A DNA stretch of 64,000 bases from positions 154,255-218,254 of the forward strand of contig NZ_AWXC01000007.1 in the NCBI RefSeq assembly GCF_000479005.1, read 5' to 3'. The position numbers and the translations under genes are program-made. The stretch's first letter is position 1. Each line of letters opens with the position of its first letter. A model generated the notes under the pieces. That model ran no database searches and had not been told where the DNA came from. It was given only the letters and a program-made list of their open reading frames with translations. Below are positions 42,290-51,667 of the stretch, in pieces. Source of the stretch: Prevotella sp. BV3P1 (GTDB lineage Bacteria > Bacteroidota > Bacteroidia > Bacteroidales > Bacteroidaceae).

Positions 42290-42878
42290 ATCCTTGTTCT
42301 TTCAGCCATCTCAATGCCTCTGGTAAGGCGTATCGTAGCTTATCGATGCTCTTTGTCGAATCGTGAAAAGTAATGATGGAGCCGTTGCGGGCATATCTCT
42401 TCACGTTGTTCAGTACGTCCTCTGCCGTCATCCATTTGGAGTAATCGCGGGTCACGAGGTCCCACATCACGATTTGATAGCGTCTGGACAGCCACCAATA
42501 CGCAGACCATCGCATCCATCCATGAGGTGGGCGAAAGAGGTGGGCGTGTATCAGTTCGTTGGCTTTCTGGATGTTGATGCCATAGGTCAGCGCCCAATGT
42601 TTGAGTGACCCCATGTGGTTGAAAGTGTGATTGCCCACTTGATGGCCTTCCTCTACGATGCGGTTGTACAGGTCGTGATAACGTAGTACATTCTCGCCCA
42701 CCATGAAGAATGTAGCCTTGGCATTGTATTGGGCCAGCGTGTCGAGGATGAAAGGCGTGGAACTGGGTATCGGACCGTCGTCGAAAGTCAGGTAGACTGA
42801 ACGGTCGTTTTTATCCATGCGCCACAAGGCGTTAGGGTATAGCCACCGTAACCATTTGGCTGGTTGCTCTATGAACAT
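42267..42878 (-). CDS. Polysaccharide deacetylase (NodB domain)
   Basis: 203 residues. VYLTFDDGPIP is motif 1 with the catalytic and metal Asp, QVGNHTFNHMG is the metal-binding HxxxH motif, FRPPHGWM is motif 3, and ITFHDSTKS the C-terminal catalytic His. All five NodB motifs are present, so the enzyme is probably active in removing N-acetyl groups from a glycan such as peptidoglycan. There is no signal peptide; a first helix with KWLRWLYP may attach it to the membrane. First gene of the operon with queG and DUF4112. Confidence 0.9.
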   Translation of the reverse strand: MFIEQPAKWLRWLYPNALWRMDKNDRSVYLTFDDGPIPSSTPFILDTLAQYNAKATFFMVGENVLRYHDLYNRIVEEGHQVGNHTFNHMGSLKHWALTYGINIQKANELIHAHLFRPPHGWMRWSAYWWLSRRYQIVMWDLVTRDYSKWMTAEDVLNNVKRYARNGSIITFHDSTKSIDKLRYALPEALRWLKEQGYEFKTFE

Positions 42879-42971
42879 GCTTTATTTACTTCTTTTTCTT
42901 TAAAAAATGATGCCGGGGACAAACCAGTCTGACTGACATGCTTGTGTCTCGGCATCAACATTTATCATGAA

Positions 42972-45900
42972 TCACTCTGATGTACGACCGCCTTTTCGCG
43001 CATACAGGTTGTATCGTTTGTTCAATTCGTCCATTTGTTTCTTGGCCCATGCGGCGTCGAAGAGCGAAGTAATCTTGTTCACTTCCATCATGAGTTGGAA
43101 GTATAGCATGCAATCTTCTTGTGATGCAAGGAATCTATTGCCATCCAAACTTAGGTACCAGTCTGCATATTGCACATGGTCTTTCCATAATTTTTGAAGG
43201 ATATGCTTGGCCTTTGCTTTCTGTCCCAGCAGCACATAAGCACGCGCCATGTCCAGGCAACCACTCTTCCAGCTTATCGGTACATTGTATTCAGGTATCA
43301 CACGTTCGGCCTTAGCCAATGCCTTTGCGGCCTTGTCGGTCTTGCCTTCCTTGAGTAGTTCTGTGACTAACTGTGCGAATAGGCGTCGATGTGTCACGCA
43401 CATGCCCATAGTCGTTTCGTCGATGTAGAGGCCTTTCTTCTCCAATCCGCCGTACTTGTAGCGGTTCATGAGGTTGTTGTAGGCCTTTTCGGTGTCGAAG
43501 TTCTTCACGCCGGGCTTGTTGGTGGTGAAAGGTGTGATGCGGTTCACCAGTCCTTCGCTCACGAAGTTGTCGCCCAGGTTCATGTAGTATCTGGCAGCAA
43601 CGGTCGTGGCGACGTAGATAGGTCGTGTCCATCCGCATTCAGCAATCATCTCCAGCATCATCATGTCTTGCTTGTTCAGGGCTCGCTTGCCTGCCAGTGA
43701 GATCACCATCTTGTCGGGGATGGTGTCGGATGCCATCATCATACCGCTCTTCTTCACGGCCTCTTTGTCGATGGTTACATATACCGTGTCGGTGGGGATG
43801 ACGTGCCTGTCCTCATCTTTCGACCGCATCCAGTACTTGATGATGTTTTTCAGCTCGAACGGCTCATCGCCGAATTGCTTCCTGGCCTCTTCGGGATATT
43901 CCTTGTAGTATTGCGCCAGTTCTTTCTTCAAGTCGCTCTGGATGGGCACAGCCTCGTTGGTTCCTGAGCAATAGTCTAATCTTGGCCAGCTGATAGGTAC
44001 AGATGGCGAGTCGTAGGCCGGCCGCTTCATCTGGTCAATATACCAGTCGGTCTGCAGATAGCTCAGGTTGCATACCCTGGCATCAGTCCGCACACCCTCT
44101 ACGTCCTGGTTGTACCACAGTGGGAAGGTGTCGTTGTCGCCATTGGTGAAGAGTATTGGGTAGCCTTTATCCTGCAAGGTCATGAGGTAGTTCTGCCCGA
44201 AGTCGCGGCAGGTGTACCGCCCACTTCTGTCGTGGTCGTCCCAGTTTTGGCTTGCCATCTGCACCGGTACCAGCAAACAGGCTATTCCTGCTATGGCAGC
44301 CAATAGTGTCTCGTTGAGTTTAAGATACTTCTTCAGCAGGTCGATGATGGCTGCCACGCCGATGCCACACCATATAGCGAATGCGTAGAACGAGCCAGCG
44401 TAGGCGTAATCACGTTCACGAGGCTGCAACGGAGTCTGGTTCAGATAGATCACGATGGCCAATCCTGTCATGAAGAACAGGAAGAACACCACCCAGAACT
44501 GACGGATGCCTCGCTTGCCTCGCCATGCCTGCCAGAACAGTCCGATGATTCCCAGCAGCAGCGGCAGCATGTAGTATACGTTGTGTCCCTTGTCGTTTTT
44601 CAACTCATCGGGCAGCTTACTCTGGTCGCCCAATCGTGGATTGTCAATCAATGGGATACCTGAAATCCAGTTACCGTGTTCCAATTCGCCGTTGCCTTGT
44701 ATGCCATTCTGGCGACCAGCGAAGTTCCACATGAAGTATCGCCAATACATAAAGTTGCACTGGTAGCTCAGGAAGAAGCGCAGGTTCTCCCATTGCGTTG
44801 GCACTTTCACCATGATGTTCTCGCCACAGCGGTCGTATGGCACCTGCGTACCGTCCACTCCGCCCATCCAACTCTCGTAGGCCGTGGCGTGGTCTGACGA
44901 ATACATGCGCGGGAAGAGCATGTTCTGTGCGTAGATGTATTTGGAGTTGTGTGTCACAACGAAGTACGAGTCTTTCTCGTCCTTGCTTGCCTTTTCCTTC
45001 CGTGCGTATATGGGTTCGCCCTCGTTCATGCTGGGTATGCACTGGTTGCCCTGCACATCAAGCTTTACTTGGGAGGTATAAGCCTGTCCGTAGAGTAGCG
45101 GATGGTCGCCATATTGATCTCTACTCAAGTATTTTCCCAATGTGAAAATATCCTCAGGTGAATTCTGATCCATCGGAGGGTTGGCTGCTGAACGTATCAC
45201 AATGAGTGCATAGCTCGAGTAACCTATCATGAGCATCAGTAGTCCCAGCAGCACAGTGTTCTTGATGCGCGCACTGATGAGCGGCACTCGCTTCTTTTCA
45301 ACCTTGTTTGTATAGTTGAGTACGAACCACAGCAGGGCCAATATCACCACGCCGATGCACACCGCACTCCAGCCATAGCCGTAGAACGGGATGCCCAACA
45401 TGCCCACCGATAGCATGAAAGCAATATTCATGCGGCGGTTGCTTTGTCCCACATAGCTCTCGTAGATGGCCCATACCACGGTGGCTACCAGCAGTAGGAT
45501 GTACACGATGGTACCCGTGTTGAACGGCATGCCGAGCGTGTTGACGAAGAAAAGCTCGAACCATCCGCCCACGGTGATGATGCCTGGGATGAGTCCGTAC
45601 AGCACACCTGCCACTATGACAAACGAGCCAAGCAGGGCAATAAGTGAGCCCTTGACCTCGATATCGGGGAACTTGCGGTACACAAACACCAGCACAATGG
45701 CCGGGATGCACAGCAGGTTGAGCAGGTGTACGCCGATGGATAGCCCCGTCATGTAGGCGATGAGCAGCAGCCAACGGTCGCTGTGAGGTTCGTCAGCGTG
45801 GTCTTCCCATTTCAAGATGAGCCAGAATACAACAGCTGTGAATGCCGATGAGTAGGCATACACCTCGCCCTCGACGGCCGAAAACCACGCCGTGTCGCTG

Positions 45901-46298
45901 AAACAGTAAATCAGTGCGCCCACCATGCCCGATGCCTCGATGGCGATGAGCTTGCCCAGTGACAGGCTGTCCCAGTCTTTCAGGATAAGTCTGCGCGTGA
46001 GGTGCGTGATGGTCCAGAACAGGAACAGCACTCCGGCGGCGCCCAGCAACGCACTCATCGTGTTGACCATGAGGGCCACCTTAGAAGGGTCGCTGACAAA
46101 CTGCGTGAAGAGATTGGCCGTAAGCATGAAGAATGGTGCCCCCGGCGGATGCCCTATTTCCAGTTTGTACCCTGTGGTGATGAACTCTGGACAGTCCCAG
46201 AAGCTGGCTGTCGGCTCTACAGTAAGACAGTAGGTGATGGCAGCCACGAGGAAGGCAACCCATCCAACCACATTGTCTACTAATCTGAATTGTTTCAT
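42972..46298 (-). CDS. DUF2723 multi-span membrane protein (protein O-mannosyltransferase-like)
   Basis: 1108 residues. The N-terminal ~370 residues hold about ten membrane helices with the DUF2723 start CLTVEPTASFWDCPEFITTG and YKLEIGHPPGAPFFML; the acidic Asp/Glu in SFWDCPEF corresponds to the catalytic position of GT-C/PMT enzymes. A second membrane block is at about 575-680, and a long periplasmic C-terminal part ends in a TPR-like region (about 1000-1100). Relatives include eukaryotic TMEM260, an O-mannosyltransferase (known). A lipid-linked-sugar-dependent protein glycosyltransferase is the likely role. Monocistronic. Confidence 0.83.
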   Translation of the reverse strand: MKQFRLVDNVVGWVAFLVAAITYCLTVEPTASFWDCPEFITTGYKLEIGHPPGAPFFMLTANLFTQFVSDPSKVALMVNTMSALLGAAGVLFLFWTITHLTRRLILKDWDSLSLGKLIAIEASGMVGALIYCFSDTAWFSAVEGEVYAYSSAFTAVVFWLILKWEDHADEPHSDRWLLLIAYMTGLSIGVHLLNLLCIPAIVLVFVYRKFPDIEVKGSLIALLGSFVIVAGVLYGLIPGIITVGGWFELFFVNTLGMPFNTGTIVYILLLVATVVWAIYESYVGQSNRRMNIAFMLSVGMLGIPFYGYGWSAVCIGVVILALLWFVLNYTNKVEKKRVPLISARIKNTVLLGLLMLMIGYSSYALIVIRSAANPPMDQNSPEDIFTLGKYLSRDQYGDHPLLYGQAYTSQVKLDVQGNQCIPSMNEGEPIYARKEKASKDEKDSYFVVTHNSKYIYAQNMLFPRMYSSDHATAYESWMGGVDGTQVPYDRCGENIMVKVPTQWENLRFFLSYQCNFMYWRYFMWNFAGRQNGIQGNGELEHGNWISGIPLIDNPRLGDQSKLPDELKNDKGHNVYYMLPLLLGIIGLFWQAWRGKRGIRQFWVVFFLFFMTGLAIVIYLNQTPLQPRERDYAYAGSFYAFAIWCGIGVAAIIDLLKKYLKLNETLLAAIAGIACLLVPVQMASQNWDDHDRSGRYTCRDFGQNYLMTLQDKGYPILFTNGDNDTFPLWYNQDVEGVRTDARVCNLSYLQTDWYIDQMKRPAYDSPSVPISWPRLDYCSGTNEAVPIQSDLKKELAQYYKEYPEEARKQFGDEPFELKNIIKYWMRSKDEDRHVIPTDTVYVTIDKEAVKKSGMMMASDTIPDKMVISLAGKRALNKQDMMMLEMIAECGWTRPIYVATTVAARYYMNLGDNFVSEGLVNRITPFTTNKPGVKNFDTEKAYNNLMNRYKYGGLEKKGLYIDETTMGMCVTHRRLFAQLVTELLKEGKTDKAAKALAKAERVIPEYNVPISWKSGCLDMARAYVLLGQKAKAKHILQKLWKDHVQYADWYLSLDGNRFLASQEDCMLYFQLMMEVNKITSLFDAAWAKKQMDELNKRYNLYARKGGRTSE

Positions 46299-46414
46299 TG
46301 ATATAATGATGAATAATAATTTTGTATTCTATTGATAGACTGTCCTGTCTTTGCTTATTATGCTATTTGTAGACAAAAAACTCATTGCTGGTCAACGTAA
46401 CAACCTATGATTTG

Positions 46415-46442
46415 CAAAGGTACGCAAAAACTATTAAAACAA
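46415..46442 (-). promoter_or_regulatory. Promoter of the DUF2723 gene
   Basis: On the minus strand TACCTTTG (46422-46415) with TTG (46442-46440) 17 bp upstream. The spacer is slightly short. The leader would be about 110 bp. Confidence 0.5.
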
Positions 46443-46527
46443 GCGGGGTGAAAGACTTAAAAAATGTGACATCGGCATTTATGAAAAGATTGGAGGACAT
46501 GGCCGCCCGATGAACAGCCTTTTACCT

Positions 46528-47808
46528 TTATTCGGACTTTTCGCTGGCCAGTTTATCCTTTCTCTCTATGGCTTCCTTTGCTTTTTGTTTCAATCGTGCG
46601 ATGCGTTCCAGGGCATGACGACGAGTATGGATGATTTGATAGCGGTAAACCAGACAGGTGAGAAGGAAATAGGCCAGTACCTGTACCCACAAAACTTGGT
46701 ATTCTGTTTTGATGTCAGCCAGCGTGGCTCCCATGCCGTTGATGCGCAAAAATCCCCTAACGCCAAAGGTAGATGGGAACAGATAGGCCACACCTTGCCA
46801 GATTCCAGGTATATTGTGTTGAGGCCATGAAATGCCTGTCATGAATATTAGGGGGATGGATGTGAAGACAACCAGCAGGATGACGTTCTCGCGATAGCGT
46901 ACCATACACGACAAGGCCATGCCGAAAAAGATGCAAGCCAGGATGTATGGAACGAGCAAACCCAACAGTGCAGCTCCAGAAGCGAGGGTGGTAAAGCCGA
47001 AAAGCCTGGGCACTATCAGTGACAGGTAAGCTCCAATGACTGCATAGAGCATGAAGTAAGCCATGGATTTGCCCATGACGATGCGGAATATGCCATTGTA
47101 ATGCCGACTGATGGGTACGAGGTCTTTGTAGCGATTGTTCTCTCTGGCCGTTCCAGCAGCCAGGCCAATGCCCAACAACAGCGTTTGCTGAATAATCATC
47201 ATCAGCACACCGGGGATGAGTGCATTGCCGTATCCGCCCGTCGAATTGAATATCTGAACCTCGTCTACGGCCAGAGGTTGTGCCGTAATCTCATCATCTC
47301 GGTTGGTATATCCGCCCGCCTGTTGCAGTTGCAGCTTGGTGTTCAGCATGCTGGCCACCTCCTGTGTGCTTTGATAAATAGCTTTATAGGTGAGCATCAG
47401 GCTCATGTCGCAGTAAACGCCGACGTGAGATTGCTCCCCTCGGTATAGTTTATTCGAGAAATCTGCGGGGAAATACAGGATGCCGTGAACCACTTGTCGG
47501 GCCACCAGTTCACGTGCATCGTCCAAGCTGTTGACATGGTAAGTTATCTTGGTGCCGGGTGAAGCGTCTACCGAACGAATGAACTGACGGCTAAGTTGCG
47601 ATTTGGAGAAGTCAACAACAGCAACCGGCACCTCGCGCGTCACTTCGTTCGTGTAAGCCCAAGAATAGAGGAGAGGATAGAGAAGTGGCACCAAGATGCA
47701 AAAAATCAGCACGCCCTCATCGGTTATGGAAGAGCGTATCTCCTTGACCCAGATATAACACATATCCTGGATGCCTTCTTTGATTCTCTGGAAGAAACTT
47801 TCGTTCAT
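46528..47808 (-). CDS. ABC-2 type permease of an export system
   Basis: 426 residues. One N-terminal membrane helix (ILVPLLYPLLYSWAY) is followed by a ~150-residue periplasmic domain with YHVNSLDDARELVARQVVHG and ILYFPADFSN, then five C-terminal helices with ABC-2 permease features (IPGVLMMIIQQTLLLGIGLA; FTSIPLIFMTGISWP). This is the YhhJ/YbhR-type architecture. Together with the next permease, HlyD and TolC it should form a tripartite exporter. No ATPase gene is in the operon. The Lys/Glu-rich tail is cytoplasmic. Confidence 0.87.
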   Translation of the reverse strand: MNESFFQRIKEGIQDMCYIWVKEIRSSITDEGVLIFCILVPLLYPLLYSWAYTNEVTREVPVAVVDFSKSQLSRQFIRSVDASPGTKITYHVNSLDDARELVARQVVHGILYFPADFSNKLYRGEQSHVGVYCDMSLMLTYKAIYQSTQEVASMLNTKLQLQQAGGYTNRDDEITAQPLAVDEVQIFNSTGGYGNALIPGVLMMIIQQTLLLGIGLAAGTARENNRYKDLVPISRHYNGIFRIVMGKSMAYFMLYAVIGAYLSLIVPRLFGFTTLASGAALLGLLVPYILACIFFGMALSCMVRYRENVILLVVFTSIPLIFMTGISWPQHNIPGIWQGVAYLFPSTFGVRGFLRINGMGATLADIKTEYQVLWVQVLAYFLLTCLVYRYQIIHTRRHALERIARLKQKAKEAIERKDKLASEKSE

Positions 47809-47866
47809 GTTTGCTTGTTTCTTGTATTCTAACTCTATTCGGTCGCTTTGTTTGTCTTACGTCCTG

Positions 47867-49030
47867 TTAAGGTATATATACATAGGTGAGCATGGCTCGC
47901 TTGATGTTGCGCAGAGTGAATACCGGCAGTACGATGAAGATGCACAGTGCCATGAGATTGAACCAAGCATCTGTCAGCGGAAAGCCGTTAAAGATACACA
48001 GTTGGTAAACCATGTAGTAGTGCCTGAGTGGGAAAAGTTGTGCCATCGCCTCAATCATCGGGCTCATGGAGAACACAGGGTAGGTGGCACCGCTGGCCGT
48101 AAACCCCAGTACGGCCCATAGTGAGCATACACTCATGGACATGCGCAGTGAGGGTATCAGACCAAAAGCGAAGATGCCAAAGCCTTGTCCGGCCAGCACT
48201 GTGAGTAGTCCGAGCAATAGGATGCGAAAGATACCGCCTGGGTGAGGAAACCCCAATACATAGTAGATGTAGAATTCAAAGCCGTAGAAAATGGTTAGGA
48301 AGATGATGGTTTGCGGCAGCATCTTTCCTGCCATGGCCACATAAATATTGTTGTCGGCCAAGGATAGCCATTTCCTTGATTCTTTAAACTTGAGTTCGGT
48401 GCCAATGGAATATGCAGAGATAAGAAACATGAAGATGAGCAACACTCCTGGAATCATGGTCGTGGAGAGGTACACATTGTAGTTGGCCAATGGATTGTTA
48501 ATCATGTGCAGGTCGATGGCGATGGGCTGCAGGAACGTTCTGATTTCGTTATTGGTCTTCCCCATGGCTGTTAGTTTTGCGGAAGCAACACCTGCCGAAC
48601 CGAGCGTCGTAATGGTTTTCAAATCCTTGTACAGCGTAGAGCCAGCCACAAGTGACACGCTGCTGTAATAAAAAGATATTTTTGGCTGGCGTGCACTGGT
48701 GAGGTCGCTTGTCATGCCTTTCGGGATGAGCAGAAAAGCATAAATCTCGTTGCGTTGGATAGCCTGCCGGGCATCGTTCATGTTGGGATAATGTGCCACG
48801 ACATGGGTCGTCTGGAACGCGTCCAGATTGCGAATCAACTTGCGCGAGGTGGTCGTGTTGTCCAAGTCAACCACGCCGACAGGCATCTCCACGGGTTGGC
48901 CTTCGTTCATCAAGGATGTAAAAAAGATGATGACCAGGATGGGGAATATCACCATGCAGAATCCATAAATGGGATTATGTAGTAATATTCCACATTCGCG
49001 AAAGGCAATCTGTACTATTTTTTTTAACAT
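47867..49030 (-). CDS. ABC-2 type permease, second subunit
   Basis: 387 residues, same layout as the neighbour at 46528: N-terminal helix (FCMVIFPILVIIFFTSLM), periplasmic domain (HYPNMNDARQAIQRNEIYAF; LIPKGMTSDL), then a five-helix permease domain (TMIPGVLLIFMFLISAYSIG; GATYPVFSMSPMIEAMAQLF). The two permeases are distant paralogues and probably form a heterodimer. It lies 58 bp upstream of the other permease and 133 bp downstream of the HlyD gene. Confidence 0.87.
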   Translation of the reverse strand: MLKKIVQIAFRECGILLHNPIYGFCMVIFPILVIIFFTSLMNEGQPVEMPVGVVDLDNTTTSRKLIRNLDAFQTTHVVAHYPNMNDARQAIQRNEIYAFLLIPKGMTSDLTSARQPKISFYYSSVSLVAGSTLYKDLKTITTLGSAGVASAKLTAMGKTNNEIRTFLQPIAIDLHMINNPLANYNVYLSTTMIPGVLLIFMFLISAYSIGTELKFKESRKWLSLADNNIYVAMAGKMLPQTIIFLTIFYGFEFYIYYVLGFPHPGGIFRILLLGLLTVLAGQGFGIFAFGLIPSLRMSMSVCSLWAVLGFTASGATYPVFSMSPMIEAMAQLFPLRHYYMVYQLCIFNGFPLTDAWFNLMALCIFIVLPVFTLRNIKRAMLTYVYIP

Positions 49031-49163
49031 GTAACTACGTGATGAATCCTATGTGATGGACAGTTGTGGTGAAGAACCATGGGAAGGTGTTGTGATTTTC
49101 GTGCAGGTCTGATTCAGCTGCAATGAACTGGAACCAACATCTACACAATTCTGAAAACCTCAC

Positions 49164-50153
49164 TTATGACTCCTTGATGACGATCGACATTCCTGGACGA
49201 AGACCCTCGAATTTTTGGATAGGACGTGCTTTCACCTCGAATGTTTTCAAGTCGTATTGTCCATTGGTCTTGGTGGCTTTCCACACAGCGTATGATCCTT
49301 GATCCTTGATATAGAACACTTTCATGTTGATTTCCTTGTTGAAAGCTGGTGCGTATGCCTTGAACGTATCACCCACCTTCATGCCCTTGAGCTGGTCTTC
49401 GCGGATGTTGAAGGTTCCCCAAATGTCTTTCATGATGGAAATGCTCATGATGGGCGATCCTGTTCCTACCAGTTCGCCAACCTTAGGATATACACTGCTG
49501 ATTTCACCTTCTACGTTGGATACCTGAACGGTTTCTCTCAGTAGCGACCGAACCACATTGGCGGCTCCCGCAGCAGCTTGAGCCTGTTTCTTCGCAGCAC
49601 GTTTCTCTTCTTCGCGAGCGCCGTTCTTAGCCATGTCATATTGGCTCTTGGCCGCTTTCACTTGTGCTTCGCGAGCCTTATAGCCGGCAAAGGCTTCGTC
49701 GCGCTTCTGCGCACTCATCACCCCTTGGTCAAAAAGATTTTGCACACGTTCGTACGATTTCTGGGCGATATCTGCCGCCGCTAATGCCTGTTGCCACAAT
49801 TGATAAGCAGCTTGAATCTGTTCTTTCCTGGCTCCATTGTCAGCCATATCGCTCATGGCTGCTGCTGCCTGTTGTTGGGCTTCGGCGGCCTTTTCCTGTG
49901 CATTCACCTCAGGAGCTTCCAGGATGGCCAACGTGTCGCCCACCCGGACGTAATCACCTTCCTTGACTCTTAATTCCAAAATGCGCCCAGGCAGTTTGCT
50001 TGAAACGCGGTATTCTGACACTTCAATCTCGCCTTGAACGATCTCGGGCGTCTTTCCCAAGGTGAAAAAACCGATGATGGCCACGAGAATGACAACTGTA
50101 GCGAATCCGATGATCGCCAGTAAAATGTTGTTATGTTGTGATTTTGCCGACAT
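49164..50153 (-). CDS. HlyD-family membrane fusion protein
   Basis: 329 residues. Membrane anchor AIIGFATVVILVAIIGFFTL, then half of a lipoyl domain (YRVSSKLPGRILELRVKEGD), a long coiled coil rich in Ala/Gln/Lys (about 85-205), the second lipoyl half (VSNVEGEISSVYPKVGELVG) and a beta-barrel domain ending FEGLRPGMSIVIKES. It bridges the inner-membrane permeases and the TolC channel. It lies 8 bp after the TolC gene in the operon. Confidence 0.92.
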   Translation of the reverse strand: MSAKSQHNNILLAIIGFATVVILVAIIGFFTLGKTPEIVQGEIEVSEYRVSSKLPGRILELRVKEGDYVRVGDTLAILEAPEVNAQEKAAEAQQQAAAAMSDMADNGARKEQIQAAYQLWQQALAAADIAQKSYERVQNLFDQGVMSAQKRDEAFAGYKAREAQVKAAKSQYDMAKNGAREEEKRAAKKQAQAAAGAANVVRSLLRETVQVSNVEGEISSVYPKVGELVGTGSPIMSISIMKDIWGTFNIREDQLKGMKVGDTFKAYAPAFNKEINMKVFYIKDQGSYAVWKATKTNGQYDLKTFEVKARPIQKFEGLRPGMSIVIKES

Positions 50154-50161
50154 GATATTTA

Positions 50162-51652
50162 TTATTGTAAGATGCCAAGTGCCTTGTTGAGGTTTACTTG
50201 GGCTAATTTAACTTCTACTTCTGCTTCTATTTTTTGGCTTTGGGCTTTCTGCCAGGCTGTTTGAGCTGCCATGACCTCCGTTGATTCCATGACCCCTTCC
50301 TTAAATCCTAAGTTGGCACTGCGCAGGTTTTCTTCGGCGCTTGAGATATTCTTTAAGGCCATGGCCAGTTTTTTGTTGGCCTCTTTCACCTTGAATCTGC
50401 TTTGTGCGATTTGCAGTTCTATCTTTTCTTGTGCGTCGCTCATGGTGAGCTCGGCGATGCTGGTGGCCGTCCTGGTGGCACGCACTTTATAAACACCCTC
50501 AAACCAGTTCCACACCGGCACCTGAACAATGACTCCCACATTCCATGCACCCGAGAACTTTCGCTGGAAGCCATTGAACATGTTTGGATTTGAGATGAAA
50601 TAACCACCTGTGAGTGCCACGTGTGGCAGATAGGCAGCCCGGATGAGCCGAGTGTTCTGTTTGCTGATGTCAACAGCGTTTTGCAGCAAGCGCAATTCCG
50701 GTCGGGTAGTGGTGATGTCAATCGCCTGATCGGCCTCGATGGTCATTCCCCCAGTCAGCAACTCGGCATTTTCGTCAGCCAATTGGATGTTCTCGTCCAA
50801 GGGTAGTCCGCACAATTGACAGAGCAGCATTTTGGCGAGGGCGACTCCGTTTTCGGCCTGTGTCACCTGCATGTCTGCTTCGTTCACTTTCACGTCTACT
50901 TTCAAACCATCTGCTCGTGTGGCCACACCTTGCTCAATCATTTTATGAACGTCGGAGCTGAGCTTCTTGACGAGATTCTGATAGCTGTTGGCCAGTTTTT
51001 GCTTTTGTTTCAATGACACCACCAGCCAGTAAGCGTGATCGATGTCGTAAAGCGTGGTTTGTGTACGTCGCGACAGGTCGTTGGCGGCCATCTGTTCGTT
51101 GATGTCTGCAATGTTGTTGGCTGCGATGATGGCTCCTCCCATGTAGATGGGCTGTTTAACCATCACCGTTCCTGCCCATACTTGCCGGGTGTCTGTCTTC
51201 AAAGCTTCATTGATGCTGTTGCCTATGGCGTTTCCGGCTTGGCCGATGGCAGACCCCAGGTTTTCCATCAACGAGCCCAGTTGCTGTGCCATTTGCGGGG
51301 AGAGAACCCCTTGTTGTACCAATCCGCCAATCATGGTGGATAAATTGGCTCCCAAGCCGTTGCTGATGTTGGTGCCCAAGTTGGCAAATCCTGCTTTCTG
51401 TTGGTCGTTGAGTAGTGAAATTTCCTTACTGATAAATTGATATCCACCTATCGCGTCGACTTTCGGCAGATATTTTGTTCTCAGGGATTTTCGTATGTTT
51501 CTGGCCACGTCTTGTTGGAGCTTGGCTACATTCAGCTGCTTGTTGTTGCGCAGAGCCATTGAACGACAACTGTCAAGTGACAGCGTTGTTTGCGCATGAA
51601 CAGGCAACAGCGTGCCCATCAGAACGAATATCGTATATAGTCTGTTCATCAT
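50162..51652 (-). CDS. TolC-family outer-membrane efflux protein
   Basis: 496 residues. MNRLYTIFVLMGTLLPVHAQ is the signal peptide. Two OEP repeats are present: TLSLDSCRSMALRNNKQLNV opens the first, and ARTATSIAELTMSDAQEKIE with EENLRSANLGFKEGVMESTE belongs to the second. ALTGGYFISNP is a barrel strand. It forms the trimeric outer-membrane channel of the exporter. An insertion of about 50 residues (90-140, Gly/Asn/Leu-rich, NLGTNISNGLGANLS) in the first barrel region is longer than usual. It sits 15 bp after the coiled-coil gene. Confidence 0.93.
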   Translation of the reverse strand: MMNRLYTIFVLMGTLLPVHAQTTLSLDSCRSMALRNNKQLNVAKLQQDVARNIRKSLRTKYLPKVDAIGGYQFISKEISLLNDQQKAGFANLGTNISNGLGANLSTMIGGLVQQGVLSPQMAQQLGSLMENLGSAIGQAGNAIGNSINEALKTDTRQVWAGTVMVKQPIYMGGAIIAANNIADINEQMAANDLSRRTQTTLYDIDHAYWLVVSLKQKQKLANSYQNLVKKLSSDVHKMIEQGVATRADGLKVDVKVNEADMQVTQAENGVALAKMLLCQLCGLPLDENIQLADENAELLTGGMTIEADQAIDITTTRPELRLLQNAVDISKQNTRLIRAAYLPHVALTGGYFISNPNMFNGFQRKFSGAWNVGVIVQVPVWNWFEGVYKVRATRTATSIAELTMSDAQEKIELQIAQSRFKVKEANKKLAMALKNISSAEENLRSANLGFKEGVMESTEVMAAQTAWQKAQSQKIEAEVEVKLAQVNLNKALGILQ

Positions 51653-51667
51653 CGATTCATTCAGCTG